This document shows, piece after piece, positions 1 to 7,516 of a stretch of DNA of 19,810 nt (its first letter is position 1; the number at the start of each line of letters is the position of its first letter). Under the pieces are notes generated by a model. That model did not search any database. It was not told the origin of the DNA and saw only the letters and a list, made by a program, of their open reading frames with translations. Source of the DNA: an uncultured Muribaculaceae bacterium (GTDB taxonomy: Bacteria; Bacteroidota; Bacteroidia; Bacteroidales; Muribaculaceae); contig CAJUJB010000051.1 of NCBI GenBank assembly GCA_910586595.1, positions 1 through 19,810 on the forward strand, given 5' to 3'. The translations under genes and the position numbers were made by a program.

Positions 1-221
1 TTCGCCCGCCACCAAATATTTTCGCCACTTTAACACTTATTTAACATTTGAGGCCGAACTTTTTCCTCCTCCCAGCGTTATAAAAGGCTTCCAAAACCAC
101 TGATTCACAGCCTATTCAGTACCAAATCCCGCCAGAACAGCCCCGAAAACCGCTTCACACGCATTCACAAGCACTTTTTTTGAAAAAAAATTTCCCACCC
201 CTCAATTTTTTTTCAGACACC
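1..221. other. A/T-rich intergenic stretch with no supported gene
   Basis: No coding frame here has a credible start or family resemblance. The stretch is A/T-rich, with homopolymer runs: seven T then G then eight A at 175-190, and nine T near 205-213. The T-G-A run could fold as a weak A/T hairpin but has no G/C stem. I found no convincing TTTG/TAnnTTTG promoter pair on either strand. It probably separates the nuclease terminator from a gene beyond the left edge. Confidence 0.5.
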
Positions 222-255
222 CATAAAAAAAGGTCGCCCCACTTGAGGCGACCTT
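222..255 (-). terminator. Rho-independent terminator of the nuclease gene
   Basis: A perfect 9-bp inverted repeat has arms at 230-238 and 247-255 around an 8-base loop. Read on the minus strand, the G/C-rich stem is followed directly by a T run (complement of the A run ending at 230). It lies 24 bases past the nuclease stop codon, where a terminator for that gene is expected. Confidence 0.9.
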
Positions 256-278
256 GGTATATATATGCTGTGCGGCTC

Positions 279-1946
279 TTATTTTACCGATACTTTAACA
301 GGTGTCTTATGCTGGTCAGTCACGATAAAGAATACACCATAGGGCATGTCAAGATCAAAATTCTGCTCAACACTGTCGATTGTGCGCACCAATCGGCCTG
401 CGACATCGTAGATACGGCAGCCAGTCTGGGGCTGTGAACAGATAAAGCGTATGAATCCGGAGAACGACTGTACGATCAGAGGTTCTTCTACAACAGCTCC
501 GCCTATACCTGCATGATCAATAAATATTACATTCGACATAGGCGAACGTTTCTCAAGACGTACCGACTGCACAGAATATGCCTCACGGTCTGATTCATCA
601 AAGCCGGTAATCTCAAGCGAAGTTCCTTCCGCCGGTAGCTCTTCTGTCACAACCTGCGAGCCGGTATAGCGTGTGCGCGTCACTATATAATAGTCTATGA
701 CTTCGTTTGCCGGCGCAGTCCAGTTGGCTGTATAGCGGTCGTATTCAATATCGGATGGTGCGGTCGCCGTACAAGCTGTAAGCACAGGTACAGGCAGACA
801 CTCTCCACGGAGGGCCACACCTACCGACCCGAAGTCGCCGGAAAGAAGAATTCGCGACTCATGTTCGCCAATCTCGGTCGGCTTATATGTAATGTTCAAC
901 CAATATCCCTGGTCTGAACATACCTGGCTGGCAGGAATGGCCTTCACGGCAGAAGTGAACATGGCGGCATCCTGCGTATAGAGCTGCACATCGACGGTAC
1001 CCTGAAGGAATTTACCATTCACAAACAGCTTGGTGGTGTACGAACCGCCCAGTGCCACCTGACCGAAATCAAGATCCATACCTTTTACAGGTGCCAGCAG
1101 CTGCGGGTCACCCGTAGGAGGCACTACAACTTCGCCGGGCGAAAAAGCCTCGCCAACCTTCGTACCCCAGAGATACTCGGCAAGCTCAGGAAGGTCAATA
1201 AATGGATTACGGTTGGTCTGAATCTGATATACCGCCTCATTGCGGTCAATTTCCTTCTGGCTCACGGGGTCGTCGCGATGCCACTTCATGAGCAGATCGA
1301 TCGACCACTGGTTGAGAGTCGGATAAAGATTCTGATTCACCATATATTTATAGGCCCATGTCAGATTCTGGTAACACGTGACCATATAGAAATACGTACG
1401 GGCAAAGTCTCCCTTATACTCATCGTCGGGCTCGAAAACCTTTGCAGCGCCACCGCCCTGACCATTCATAGGATAGCCGACAGCACTCATACCATTGTCG
1501 AACGACACGGTCGAATTGCGGTCAACCATACCCAGCGGGTAATTACTCTTGGCTGTATTGGCTTTTACTTCCGACGGATAGAGATGGAAGAGGTCTACAT
1601 AAGCAGAGGTATACTCCACACTGCCGTTCAGTTTCCACCAGCTCTTCGGGAACGAATGCTCGCGGTTAAGGCCGCTGAACGACGGAGCGTACAACGGAAT
1701 ATCGGAATACATATCCCACCACCGTCTCGATTCGGGATAAACGTCGGTCTTCTGAAAATAAGTAGGGAGGGCCGTATACGACGACACCTTAGTGAAATTG
1801 TGGATAATTTCATACGCCGCCGTTTTCAGATCTCCTTCTTTTTTACCATTGAGTGAAGAGTAATAGCCGGCGGGGGCGGCTGCCCATGCCGATGCGAAGC
1901 AAGTAATCGATAACGCGGCCGTGATGAATGGTCGGAATAGTTTCAT
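279..1946 (-). CDS. Secreted endonuclease I-family nuclease with T9SS C-terminal sorting domain
   Basis: Predicted secreted DNA/RNA endonuclease of 555 aa. The start is placed at the ATG at 1946, not the in-frame ATG at 2021. Only the inner start gives a clean signal peptide (MKLFRPFITAALS..., ending near AWAA), and the outer start lies upstream of the predicted promoter. The NREHSFPKSWW motif (His at about residue 97) marks the endonuclease I (EndA/NucM-like) beta-beta-alpha-metal fold, spanning about residues 20-275. After it come an Ig-like domain of the ASH/choice-of-anchor type (about 290-380), an Fn3-like domain (about 385-475) and a 70-residue tail with 'YDVAGRLVRT' and a basic 'KVSVK' end, typical of T9SS type A sorting domains. 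Likely role: extracellular nucleic acid degradation, with export by T9SS and anchoring or release by PorU. Substrate preference cannot be read from sequence. Confidence 0.88.
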   Translation of the reverse strand: MKLFRPFITAALSITCFASAWAAAPAGYYSSLNGKKEGDLKTAAYEIIHNFTKVSSYTALPTYFQKTDVYPESRRWWDMYSDIPLYAPSFSGLNREHSFPKSWWKLNGSVEYTSAYVDLFHLYPSEVKANTAKSNYPLGMVDRNSTVSFDNGMSAVGYPMNGQGGGAAKVFEPDDEYKGDFARTYFYMVTCYQNLTWAYKYMVNQNLYPTLNQWSIDLLMKWHRDDPVSQKEIDRNEAVYQIQTNRNPFIDLPELAEYLWGTKVGEAFSPGEVVVPPTGDPQLLAPVKGMDLDFGQVALGGSYTTKLFVNGKFLQGTVDVQLYTQDAAMFTSAVKAIPASQVCSDQGYWLNITYKPTEIGEHESRILLSGDFGSVGVALRGECLPVPVLTACTATAPSDIEYDRYTANWTAPANEVIDYYIVTRTRYTGSQVVTEELPAEGTSLEITGFDESDREAYSVQSVRLEKRSPMSNVIFIDHAGIGGAVVEEPLIVQSFSGFIRFICSQPQTGCRIYDVAGRLVRTIDSVEQNFDLDMPYGVFFIVTDQHKTPVKVSVK

Positions 1947-1972
1947 TAAAAACGATTTGTTAAGGTTATCTT

Positions 1973-2021
1973 TAAAAAGATTGCGGGCGCAAAGATAAGA
2001 AAAAAATCTTTGCGCCCGCAA
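1973..2021 (-). terminator. Terminator of ald, overlapping the nuclease promoter
   Basis: A perfect 16-bp inverted repeat has arms at 1981-1996 and 2006-2021 around a 9-base A-rich loop. On the minus strand the stem is followed by TCTTTTT at 1980-1974, and it begins 18 bases after the ald stop. This fits a Rho-independent terminator for ald. The T-rich loop of the minus strand and both arms also contain the elements of the next promoter. Confidence 0.75.
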
Positions 2022-2022
2022 A
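1990..2022 (-). promoter_or_regulatory. Bacteroidales-type promoter of the nuclease gene
   Basis: On the minus strand, TTTG (2022-2019) is followed after 21 bases by TATCTTTG (1997-1990). This matches the established Bacteroides sigma-factor consensus TTTG-N19-21-TAnnTTTG. Transcription would begin around 1983-1986, giving a leader of roughly 40 bases before the ATG at 1946. The two boxes lie in opposite arms of the terminator hairpin. Confidence 0.7.
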
Positions 2023-2038
2023 TTAACTTTATAACGTT

Positions 2039-3154
2039 TCAGGCGAGAAATTGTTCAGCCGGAGTATAGGGAAGACCAAAAGCTTCTGCAACGGCTTCAT
2101 AAGTCACCTTGCCGTCGATAATATTCAGGCCATCAGCGAGCCCCTTGTCGCGTCGGCACGCCTCTTTCCAGCCCATACCGGCCAGACGCAGCGCATAAGG
2201 CAGCGTGGCGTTAGTAAGCGCCAGAGTCGACGTATAGGGTACGGCTCCGGGAATATTGGCCACCGCATAGTGCACGACGCCATCGACCACATACACCGGA
2301 TCGGAGTGGGTCGTAGGATGGGAGGTCTCGAAGCAGCCACCCTGATCGATAGCCACGTCAACGAGCACCGTACCCGGACGCATCAGTCCAAGCATATCGG
2401 CTGTGATAAGTTTCGGAGCCTTGGCTCCCGGAATAAGCACCGACCCGATCACGGCATCGACCGTAGGCAGTTCGTTCTCAATATTATGACGCGAAGAGAA
2501 AAGAGTCTTCACATTGGCAGGCATCACCTCAGCCACATGACGGAGAGTCGGAAGCGAAATGTCTGTGATCGTCACATCTGCGCCAAGGCCGGCGGCCATC
2601 AGTGCTGCATTGCGGCCTACGACACCGGCACCCAGCACAAGCACCTTGGCAGGCTTAACACCGGGAACTCCGCCCATCAGCACACCACGGCCTCCTTGGG
2701 GCTTCTCGAGGAAACGGGCAGCCTGCTGCACCGACATGCGGCCAGCCACCTCACTCATCGGGATCAGCAGCGGAAGTCCACCCTGCGGCCCGACAACAGT
2801 TTCATATGCGATACACGTAGCTCCAGAGGCCAGCATCGCATCGGTAAGCGCGCGGTCACACGCAAAATGGAAGTAGGTGAAGAGAACCTGACCCTTGCGC
2901 ACCAGCGGATACTCAGGCGCGATAGGTTCCTTTACCTTGACAATCATCTCGGCAATGCCGTATACATCCTCTATAGTAGGCAGAATCTTCGCGCCGGCAG
3001 CTTCATATTCAGAGTCAGCGAAGCCACTGCCTTCGCCAGCTGTATGCTGCACATAGACGGTATGACCTGCATTGACCATCTCGCGGACGCCGGAAGGGGT
3101 CATGCCCACCCGGTTTTCATTGTTTTTGATTTCCTTGGGAATTCCGATAATCAT
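2039..3154 (-). CDS. ald: Alanine dehydrogenase
   Basis: NAD-dependent alanine dehydrogenase (L-alanine + NAD+ + H2O to pyruvate + NH4+ + NADH), a cytoplasmic enzyme of 371 aa, the usual family length. It opens with the family signature MIIGIPKEIKNNENRVG. Expected functional residues are in place: Arg15 and Lys75 for pyruvate binding, His96 in 'YFHFA' and Asp270 in 'DQGG' for catalysis. The NAD-binding Rossmann motif GAGVVG is at 175-180, with Asp198 at the end of the next strand. No residue is missing. It is monocistronic by layout: its own promoter upstream and a strong terminator between it and the nuclease. The reversible reaction could serve ammonia assimilation or alanine use; the direction cannot be told from sequence. 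Confidence 0.96.
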   Translation of the reverse strand: MIIGIPKEIKNNENRVGMTPSGVREMVNAGHTVYVQHTAGEGSGFADSEYEAAGAKILPTIEDVYGIAEMIVKVKEPIAPEYPLVRKGQVLFTYFHFACDRALTDAMLASGATCIAYETVVGPQGGLPLLIPMSEVAGRMSVQQAARFLEKPQGGRGVLMGGVPGVKPAKVLVLGAGVVGRNAALMAAGLGADVTITDISLPTLRHVAEVMPANVKTLFSSRHNIENELPTVDAVIGSVLIPGAKAPKLITADMLGLMRPGTVLVDVAIDQGGCFETSHPTTHSDPVYVVDGVVHYAVANIPGAVPYTSTLALTNATLPYALRLAGMGWKEACRRDKGLADGLNIIDGKVTYEAVAEAFGLPYTPAEQFLA

Positions 3155-3201
3155 GTGAGTAGTTTTTATGGTATGATCTATTGTAGTTGTTTAAGTCGCG
3201 T

Positions 3202-3231
3202 CAAATTTAGTGAAAATTTTGTAAGGGCAAT
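3202..3231 (-). promoter_or_regulatory. Predicted ald promoter
   Basis: TAAATTTG at 3209-3202 on the minus strand matches the TAnnTTTG -7 element. An ATTG at 3231-3228 lies 18 bases upstream and could be a slightly short-spaced -33 element. The leader to the ald ATG would be about 40 bases. The -7 match is good; the -33 match is weak. Confidence 0.55.
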
Positions 3232-3264
3232 ACCTCATCCATCTTTTTTTTGAAAATAAAAGTG

Positions 3265-3272
3265 TAATTTTG
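3265..3272 (+). promoter_or_regulatory. -7 element of the lysozyme gene, almost touching its ATG
   Basis: TAATTTTG matches TAnnTTTG and ends 5 bases before the ATG at 3278. Transcription from it would start at about the ATG itself, giving a leaderless or near-leaderless mRNA. No clear TTTG sits at the -33 spacing, only a T-rich stretch near 3241-3250, so the call rests mainly on the -7 box. Confidence 0.5.
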
Positions 3273-3277
3273 CCTCA

Positions 3278-4027
3278 ATGAAGAACAGCACAGCCCGTAA
3301 CCTCGCCATAGCGCTCGTCGCATTGACAGGCCTGTCGGTTGCGGCAATAGCCACATACCGCATAATCAGGCCCCGGGAAAGCCATGTCGAGGTCGACCGT
3401 GCCAAGTATCCCATAGCCGGAATCGATATTTCAGCCCACAACGGGCTACTCGACTTCGACTCAATCGCAGCCGCAGGAATATCATTCGTATACATGAAGG
3501 CTAGCGAAGGCGAGGGATTCCGCGACAAAGCATTCGTCAACAATTATGCCGGAGCCAAACTGGCCGGCATCCAAGTCGGGGCTTATCACTTCTTCCGCTT
3601 CGACTGCGACGGGCGACGGCAGGCCCTCAACTTCATGGAAGCCACCAAAGGTTGCCAATTCGACCTTCCGGTAGCCATCGACGTCGAAGAATCGGGCAAT
3701 CCTCCGGGATTTGTCACCGAAACTGTCATCGGGCGTCTCGAAGCTATGGTAGCCCACCTGCATGCCGCAGGATTCAAGGTGATTATATACACCAACAAAA
3801 ACGGTGACGCCCGTTTTGTACGCGACGTATTCGACCATCCAGGCGACCCGGAACTCTGGATATGCTCGTTCACCGATCCGCCTCTCGCCCACCGCGACTG
3901 GAAGCTATGGCAACACAGCCACCGCAGCCGCGTACCTGGCATCAAAGGCAACGTCGACCTCAATACTTTCAACGGCGACAGCGCCCAATGGCAGAGCTGG
4001 CTGAAGATTCACAGCTCTGCGCAATAA
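3278..4027 (+). CDS. GH25-family lysozyme (muramidase), membrane-anchored or exported
   Basis: Glycoside hydrolase family 25 muramidase of 249 aa, predicted to cleave the beta-1,4 bond between MurNAc and GlcNAc in peptidoglycan. Residues 9-27 form a hydrophobic segment without an obvious signal peptidase or lipobox site, so it may be an N-terminal membrane anchor facing the periplasm. The catalytic domain covers about 45-245. It shows the family landmarks: 'GIDISAHNG' with Asp50, 'YMKASEG' with Glu77, 'VAIDVEE' with Asp135 and Glu137, and Asp227 in 'GNVDLNTFNG'. These match the acidic cluster of known GH25 enzymes. It ends 30 bases before the PorU-family gene, which has no promoter of its own that I can see, so the two may be co-transcribed. 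Cell-wall remodelling or attack on other bacteria are both possible roles. Confidence 0.92.
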   Translation: MKNSTARNLAIALVALTGLSVAAIATYRIIRPRESHVEVDRAKYPIAGIDISAHNGLLDFDSIAAAGISFVYMKASEGEGFRDKAFVNNYAGAKLAGIQVGAYHFFRFDCDGRRQALNFMEATKGCQFDLPVAIDVEESGNPPGFVTETVIGRLEAMVAHLHAAGFKVIIYTNKNGDARFVRDVFDHPGDPELWICSFTDPPLAHRDWKLWQHSHRSRVPGIKGNVDLNTFNGDSAQWQSWLKIHSSAQ

Positions 4028-4032
4028 ATCAT

Positions 4033-4044
4033 ACGCGCGCGCGT
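4033..4044. repeat. 12-bp alternating CG palindrome between lysozyme and porU
   Basis: A perfect 12-bp palindrome of alternating C and G flanked by A and T lies in the 30-base gap. Pyrimidine-purine alternation runs over 4030-4044. Such tracts can adopt Z-form DNA or a small cruciform; any role here is inference. There is no T run, so it is not a terminator. Confidence 0.5.
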
Positions 4045-4057
4045 TACATAATATAGT

Positions 4058-7000
4058 ATGAACCGACCTCTTTTCCTGCAATATATACTGGCCGCCATGG
4101 GAATCGCGGCTATTTTTGCCATGTCTCCGGGTGCAAGCGCATTCGAGACCTCGGCATATACCGAAACCTCACTCCTTGCCTCAGATCGTTGGATGAAAAT
4201 AAGCGTAGAGTCGGACGGTCTTTACATGATTCCGACCTCGACCCTCCGCTCATGGGGTTTCTCCGACATCAACAATGTGAGAATATTTGGCTACGGTGGC
4301 CATCGCCAGCCTGACATACTCACAATCGACACCTACCGCGACGACCTGCCTCAGATTCAATCAGTAGTCACCGACCGCGGCATTATCTTCTATGGCCTCG
4401 GTGGCGGCGAATGGGTCACAGGCACCAATGGCACCTACTACCGACAGAACGATTTTTCATCTGCCGGCTACTACTTTGTTGGCGAGCCTGAGAATCCCGA
4501 AGCATTACCTATACCCGTTGTCGACGCCACCGGAGCCGACAACGCAGCCTGCGCCACAACTTTCACAGAGCGTGTGCAGCACGAGCTTGAGCAGATAAAC
4601 GTACCCGGTGAAGCCGGCCCGCTCCTCTTAGGTGAGGAATTCCGCTATACCCGCTCGCGCACATTCAGTCTGCCCTCCCCGGGGGCCGTGGAAGGCTCTG
4701 CCCGCATATTGTGTTCTTTTGTCAGCAGCCTTACAGGCTCGGGTGGCCAGCTCAATTTCACAGTCAATGGCCAGGCACTCCCCTACGCCTCCTCCGACAG
4801 GATAAGCGCCAAGAGCTCAAGTTCATACATCCATGGAGTAGAAACCTCCACCAGCCACGCCTTCCAGTCAGGCGCTACCGCCAAAGGCACATTCGACGTC
4901 GGCATCACCCTGCAGGTCAACGGTACCTGCTCCGGAGCATGGCTCAACTATCTTGCCCTCAATTACACACGCTCACTCACAGTTCCATCCGAAGGTTATC
5001 TCACCTTCTACACATCCGATTCCCAATTCGCCCTCTCGGGCATGACCGACGGAGCCGTAGTATGGGATGTCACCGATCCGGCTTCCATCAGCCAGCTCAC
5101 ACCCGGCAAATCAGGCTCAGCATCTACCTTCAAGGTTGCTCCATCGGGCGAGCACTCATATGCCGTCTGGAATCCTGGCGCCACAATTCCTGCGCCTAAA
5201 GCAGTAGGAATTGTATCAAACCAGAACCTCCACTCCTCGCGTGACCTCGACATGGTTATCGTCTCTCCTTCGGCCTTCATCGACCAGGCACAGCGTCTGG
5301 CCGACCTTCACCGCACATCTTCCGACACCCTCTCGGTGGCCGTAATAACGCCTGAGCAGATCTACAACGAATTTTCATCCGGCTCGCCCGACGTGGGTGG
5401 TCTCCGACGCTTCTTCAAGATGCTGTACGACCGTGGCAATGCAGGCGACGGTCGCCCGCTGCGCTATGCCATCCTCATGGGCCGCACAACCATCGACAAC
5501 CGAGCGCTCAGCACCCTCGCGCCATCCTATCCCACACTTCCGTCATGGATGCCCATTGAGCCTCGCGCATCCCTCTCCGACAACGAAGGTTACTGCACCG
5601 ACGACTTCACTGCTATGCTTGCCGATGGCTCCGGCTCTACTCCGGGTCGCGACCAGCTATCGATTGCCATTGGCCGCATTCCCGTAACCTCGGTCGAAGA
5701 GGCCCGAAACGTGGTCGATAAGGCCATCCAATACGCCGATGGAGCACGTAAGACAGCATGGAAACACCGCTTTATGTTCCTCGCCGACGACCAGGATGCC
5801 GGTGTCCATCTCCGCCAGACAGAGCAGATGGTTGCCGCCTGCGAGGCAACCGACCGCCAGCAGCATCTCGTACGCAAAGTCTATATGGACGCCTACCCAT
5901 CGCAAGGCACCATCATCCCTGAAGCAAGGGCTGCAATGTTCCGATACCTCAACGAAGGTGTGGTGTGGTGGAACTTCATCGGCCATGCCAATACCACCGG
6001 ATGGACTCACGAGAACCAGCTCTCCTACACCGACCTCAACAGCATGTACCTCCGCCACTGGCCATTTATCTATGCCGCCACTTGTAACTTCCTCCGCCTC
6101 GACGGCAACAGCATCACCGGTGGAGAAATTCTCTATAAGGAACGGTATGGAGGTGCCATCGGCATCATCAGCGCCGTCCGCCCTGTATATATAACCGACA
6201 ACGGCTTCCTGTCATCCGCCATCGGCCGTGCCCTTGCACGACGCGATGACCAGGGTCGTTTCCTTCCTCCCGGCGAGATATATCGCCTCGGCAAAAATGA
6301 CTTGCGCGACTCCCAGGGGCGACCAATAAGCGACACCAACCGCCTCCGTTTCTGCTTTATAGGCGATCCGGCCCTGCGTCTTGCCATGCCTTCCAACATC
6401 GTGCGCCTCGACAGCATCGGCGGCGAGCCCCTCACCTCCGATGCCCAGCCAACCATGGCAGCCCTCGCGCAAGTGCCTGTAGCCGGATCTGTAACCGACC
6501 CCGAGGGAAATATTCTCGATGGGTTCAACGGTGTGGCCATGGTAGAGATTTTCGACTCCGAGAAGTCTGTCACAACCCTCGGCCACGGCGACGGAACAAT
6601 CGACACCTTTGAAGACTACGGCGACCGCGTCTACTGCGGCTCGGCCGAAGTCCGCAATGGTCGCTTCAGCCTCGTGGTAGCCATGCCGTCAGAGCTTTCG
6701 CAGAACTTCCGGCCCGCAGCCATGTCGCTCTATGCCTACTCTACCGAAGACGACACCGAAGCCGTCGGTCTTACCCGCGACTTCTATGTATACGGATATG
6801 ACGAGACCGTCACCGCCGACGACTCCGCGCCAGTCATAGAGTCATTCGTCCTCAACCACAGCTCATTCAAGTCGGGCGATACGGTCAACCCCTCGCCCAT
6901 GATCATAGCTTCAGTCCGTGACGATGTAGGCATAAACGTATCCAGCGCGGGCATCGGCCACCAGATGACTGCAACCATCGACGGGAAACAGACCTTTACC

Positions 7001-7483
7001 GACCTGTCGTTCTATTACACACCATCGGCCGACGGCTCACCCTCGGGCGTCATCAATTATCCGCTCGAAGACCTCCAGCCGGGCAACCATACACTTGCCT
7101 TACGCATATGGGATACCGCCGGCAACTCCGCCACAAGCGAGCTCGATTTCTTCGTGCAGGAGAACCTCGCGCCGAAGATCTACGACGTCTACACCGACGC
7201 TAATCCCGCATCGACCCAGGCCAACTTCTACCTCAGCCATGACCAGCCCGACAATATGGTCACTGTATCTGTAACCGTATACAACCTCATCGGTCGCCCC
7301 ATCTGGACCGGAAGTGCCACCGGTCGCAGCGACATGTTCCTCACCGTGCCGGTAAGCTGGGATCTCACCGACAGCGCAGGACGTCGCGTCGGAAGAGGAA
7401 TTTACCTGTATCGCGCAACCATCACCACCGATGGGCAGACCTACGAGACTGCCTCACGCAGAATAGCCGTAACTGCCCGCTAA
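4058..7483 (+). CDS. porU: T9SS sortase PorU (C25 gingipain-family peptidase)
   Basis: Predicted type IX secretion sortase of 1,141 aa. In the known system PorU cleaves C-terminal sorting domains at the outer membrane and links cargo to anionic LPS. A signal peptide ends near Ala28-Phe29. An N-terminal beta-rich region (about 35-380) begins with 'WMKISVESDGLYMIP', typical of PorU. The caspase-like C25 domain covers about 387-778, with the catalytic pair His643 ('FIGHANTTGW') and Cys676 ('AATCNF'). Beta-sandwich domains follow. Residues about 1037-1141 form a FlgD-like/Ig C-terminal module ('FYLSHDQPDNMVTVSV...WDLTDSAGRRVGRGIYLY'), as in PorU of other Bacteroidota. Its C-terminus matches PorU better than that of the paralog at 8792, though the paralog is the one next to porV. 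No independent promoter is visible. Confidence 0.85.
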   Translation: MNRPLFLQYILAAMGIAAIFAMSPGASAFETSAYTETSLLASDRWMKISVESDGLYMIPTSTLRSWGFSDINNVRIFGYGGHRQPDILTIDTYRDDLPQIQSVVTDRGIIFYGLGGGEWVTGTNGTYYRQNDFSSAGYYFVGEPENPEALPIPVVDATGADNAACATTFTERVQHELEQINVPGEAGPLLLGEEFRYTRSRTFSLPSPGAVEGSARILCSFVSSLTGSGGQLNFTVNGQALPYASSDRISAKSSSSYIHGVETSTSHAFQSGATAKGTFDVGITLQVNGTCSGAWLNYLALNYTRSLTVPSEGYLTFYTSDSQFALSGMTDGAVVWDVTDPASISQLTPGKSGSASTFKVAPSGEHSYAVWNPGATIPAPKAVGIVSNQNLHSSRDLDMVIVSPSAFIDQAQRLADLHRTSSDTLSVAVITPEQIYNEFSSGSPDVGGLRRFFKMLYDRGNAGDGRPLRYAILMGRTTIDNRALSTLAPSYPTLPSWMPIEPRASLSDNEGYCTDDFTAMLADGSGSTPGRDQLSIAIGRIPVTSVEEARNVVDKAIQYADGARKTAWKHRFMFLADDQDAGVHLRQTEQMVAACEATDRQQHLVRKVYMDAYPSQGTIIPEARAAMFRYLNEGVVWWNFIGHANTTGWTHENQLSYTDLNSMYLRHWPFIYAATCNFLRLDGNSITGGEILYKERYGGAIGIISAVRPVYITDNGFLSSAIGRALARRDDQGRFLPPGEIYRLGKNDLRDSQGRPISDTNRLRFCFIGDPALRLAMPSNIVRLDSIGGEPLTSDAQPTMAALAQVPVAGSVTDPEGNILDGFNGVAMVEIFDSEKSVTTLGHGDGTIDTFEDYGDRVYCGSAEVRNGRFSLVVAMPSELSQNFRPAAMSLYAYSTEDDTEAVGLTRDFYVYGYDETVTADDSAPVIESFVLNHSSFKSGDTVNPSPMIIASVRDDVGINVSSAGIGHQMTATIDGKQTFTDLSFYYTPSADGSPSGVINYPLEDLQPGNHTLALRIWDTAGNSATSELDFFVQENLAPKIYDVYTDANPASTQANFYLSHDQPDNMVTVSVTVYNLIGRPIWTGSATGRSDMFLTVPVSWDLTDSAGRRVGRGIYLYRATITTDGQTYETASRRIAVTAR

Positions 7484-7504
7484 CGCAATCTCAAAGTTTT
7501 TTCG

Positions 7505-7512
7505 TAAATTTG
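7505..7512 (+). promoter_or_regulatory. -7 element of rex, 4 bases before its ATG
   Basis: TAAATTTG matches TAnnTTTG and ends 4 bases before the rex ATG at 7517. The predicted start of transcription falls on or next to the ATG, so the rex mRNA would be leaderless. The -33 position falls on the end of porU and shows no clear TTTG. Confidence 0.5.
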
Positions 7513-7516
7513 CAGC

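Noticed and set aside
180..437. An 85-codon plus-strand frame across the nuclease 3' end
   Set aside because: It runs through the nuclease terminator hairpin and the antisense of the T9SS tail, starts at a non-ATG codon in a poly-A/T tract, and has no family resemblance.
1278..1856. A 192-codon plus-strand frame inside the nuclease gene
   Set aside because: It is antisense to the nuclease catalytic domain and has no domain, promoter or start context of its own.
2051..3253. A 400-codon open frame on the plus strand, antisense to the whole of ald
   Set aside because: It mirrors ald codon usage on the opposite strand, has no recognisable motif, and ald is a clear gene with intact catalytic residues.
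7484..7516. Possible Rex operator or porU terminator in the porU-rex gap
   Set aside because: No TTGTGAA-N4-TTCACAA type dyad and no G/C stem with T run are present in these 33 bases.
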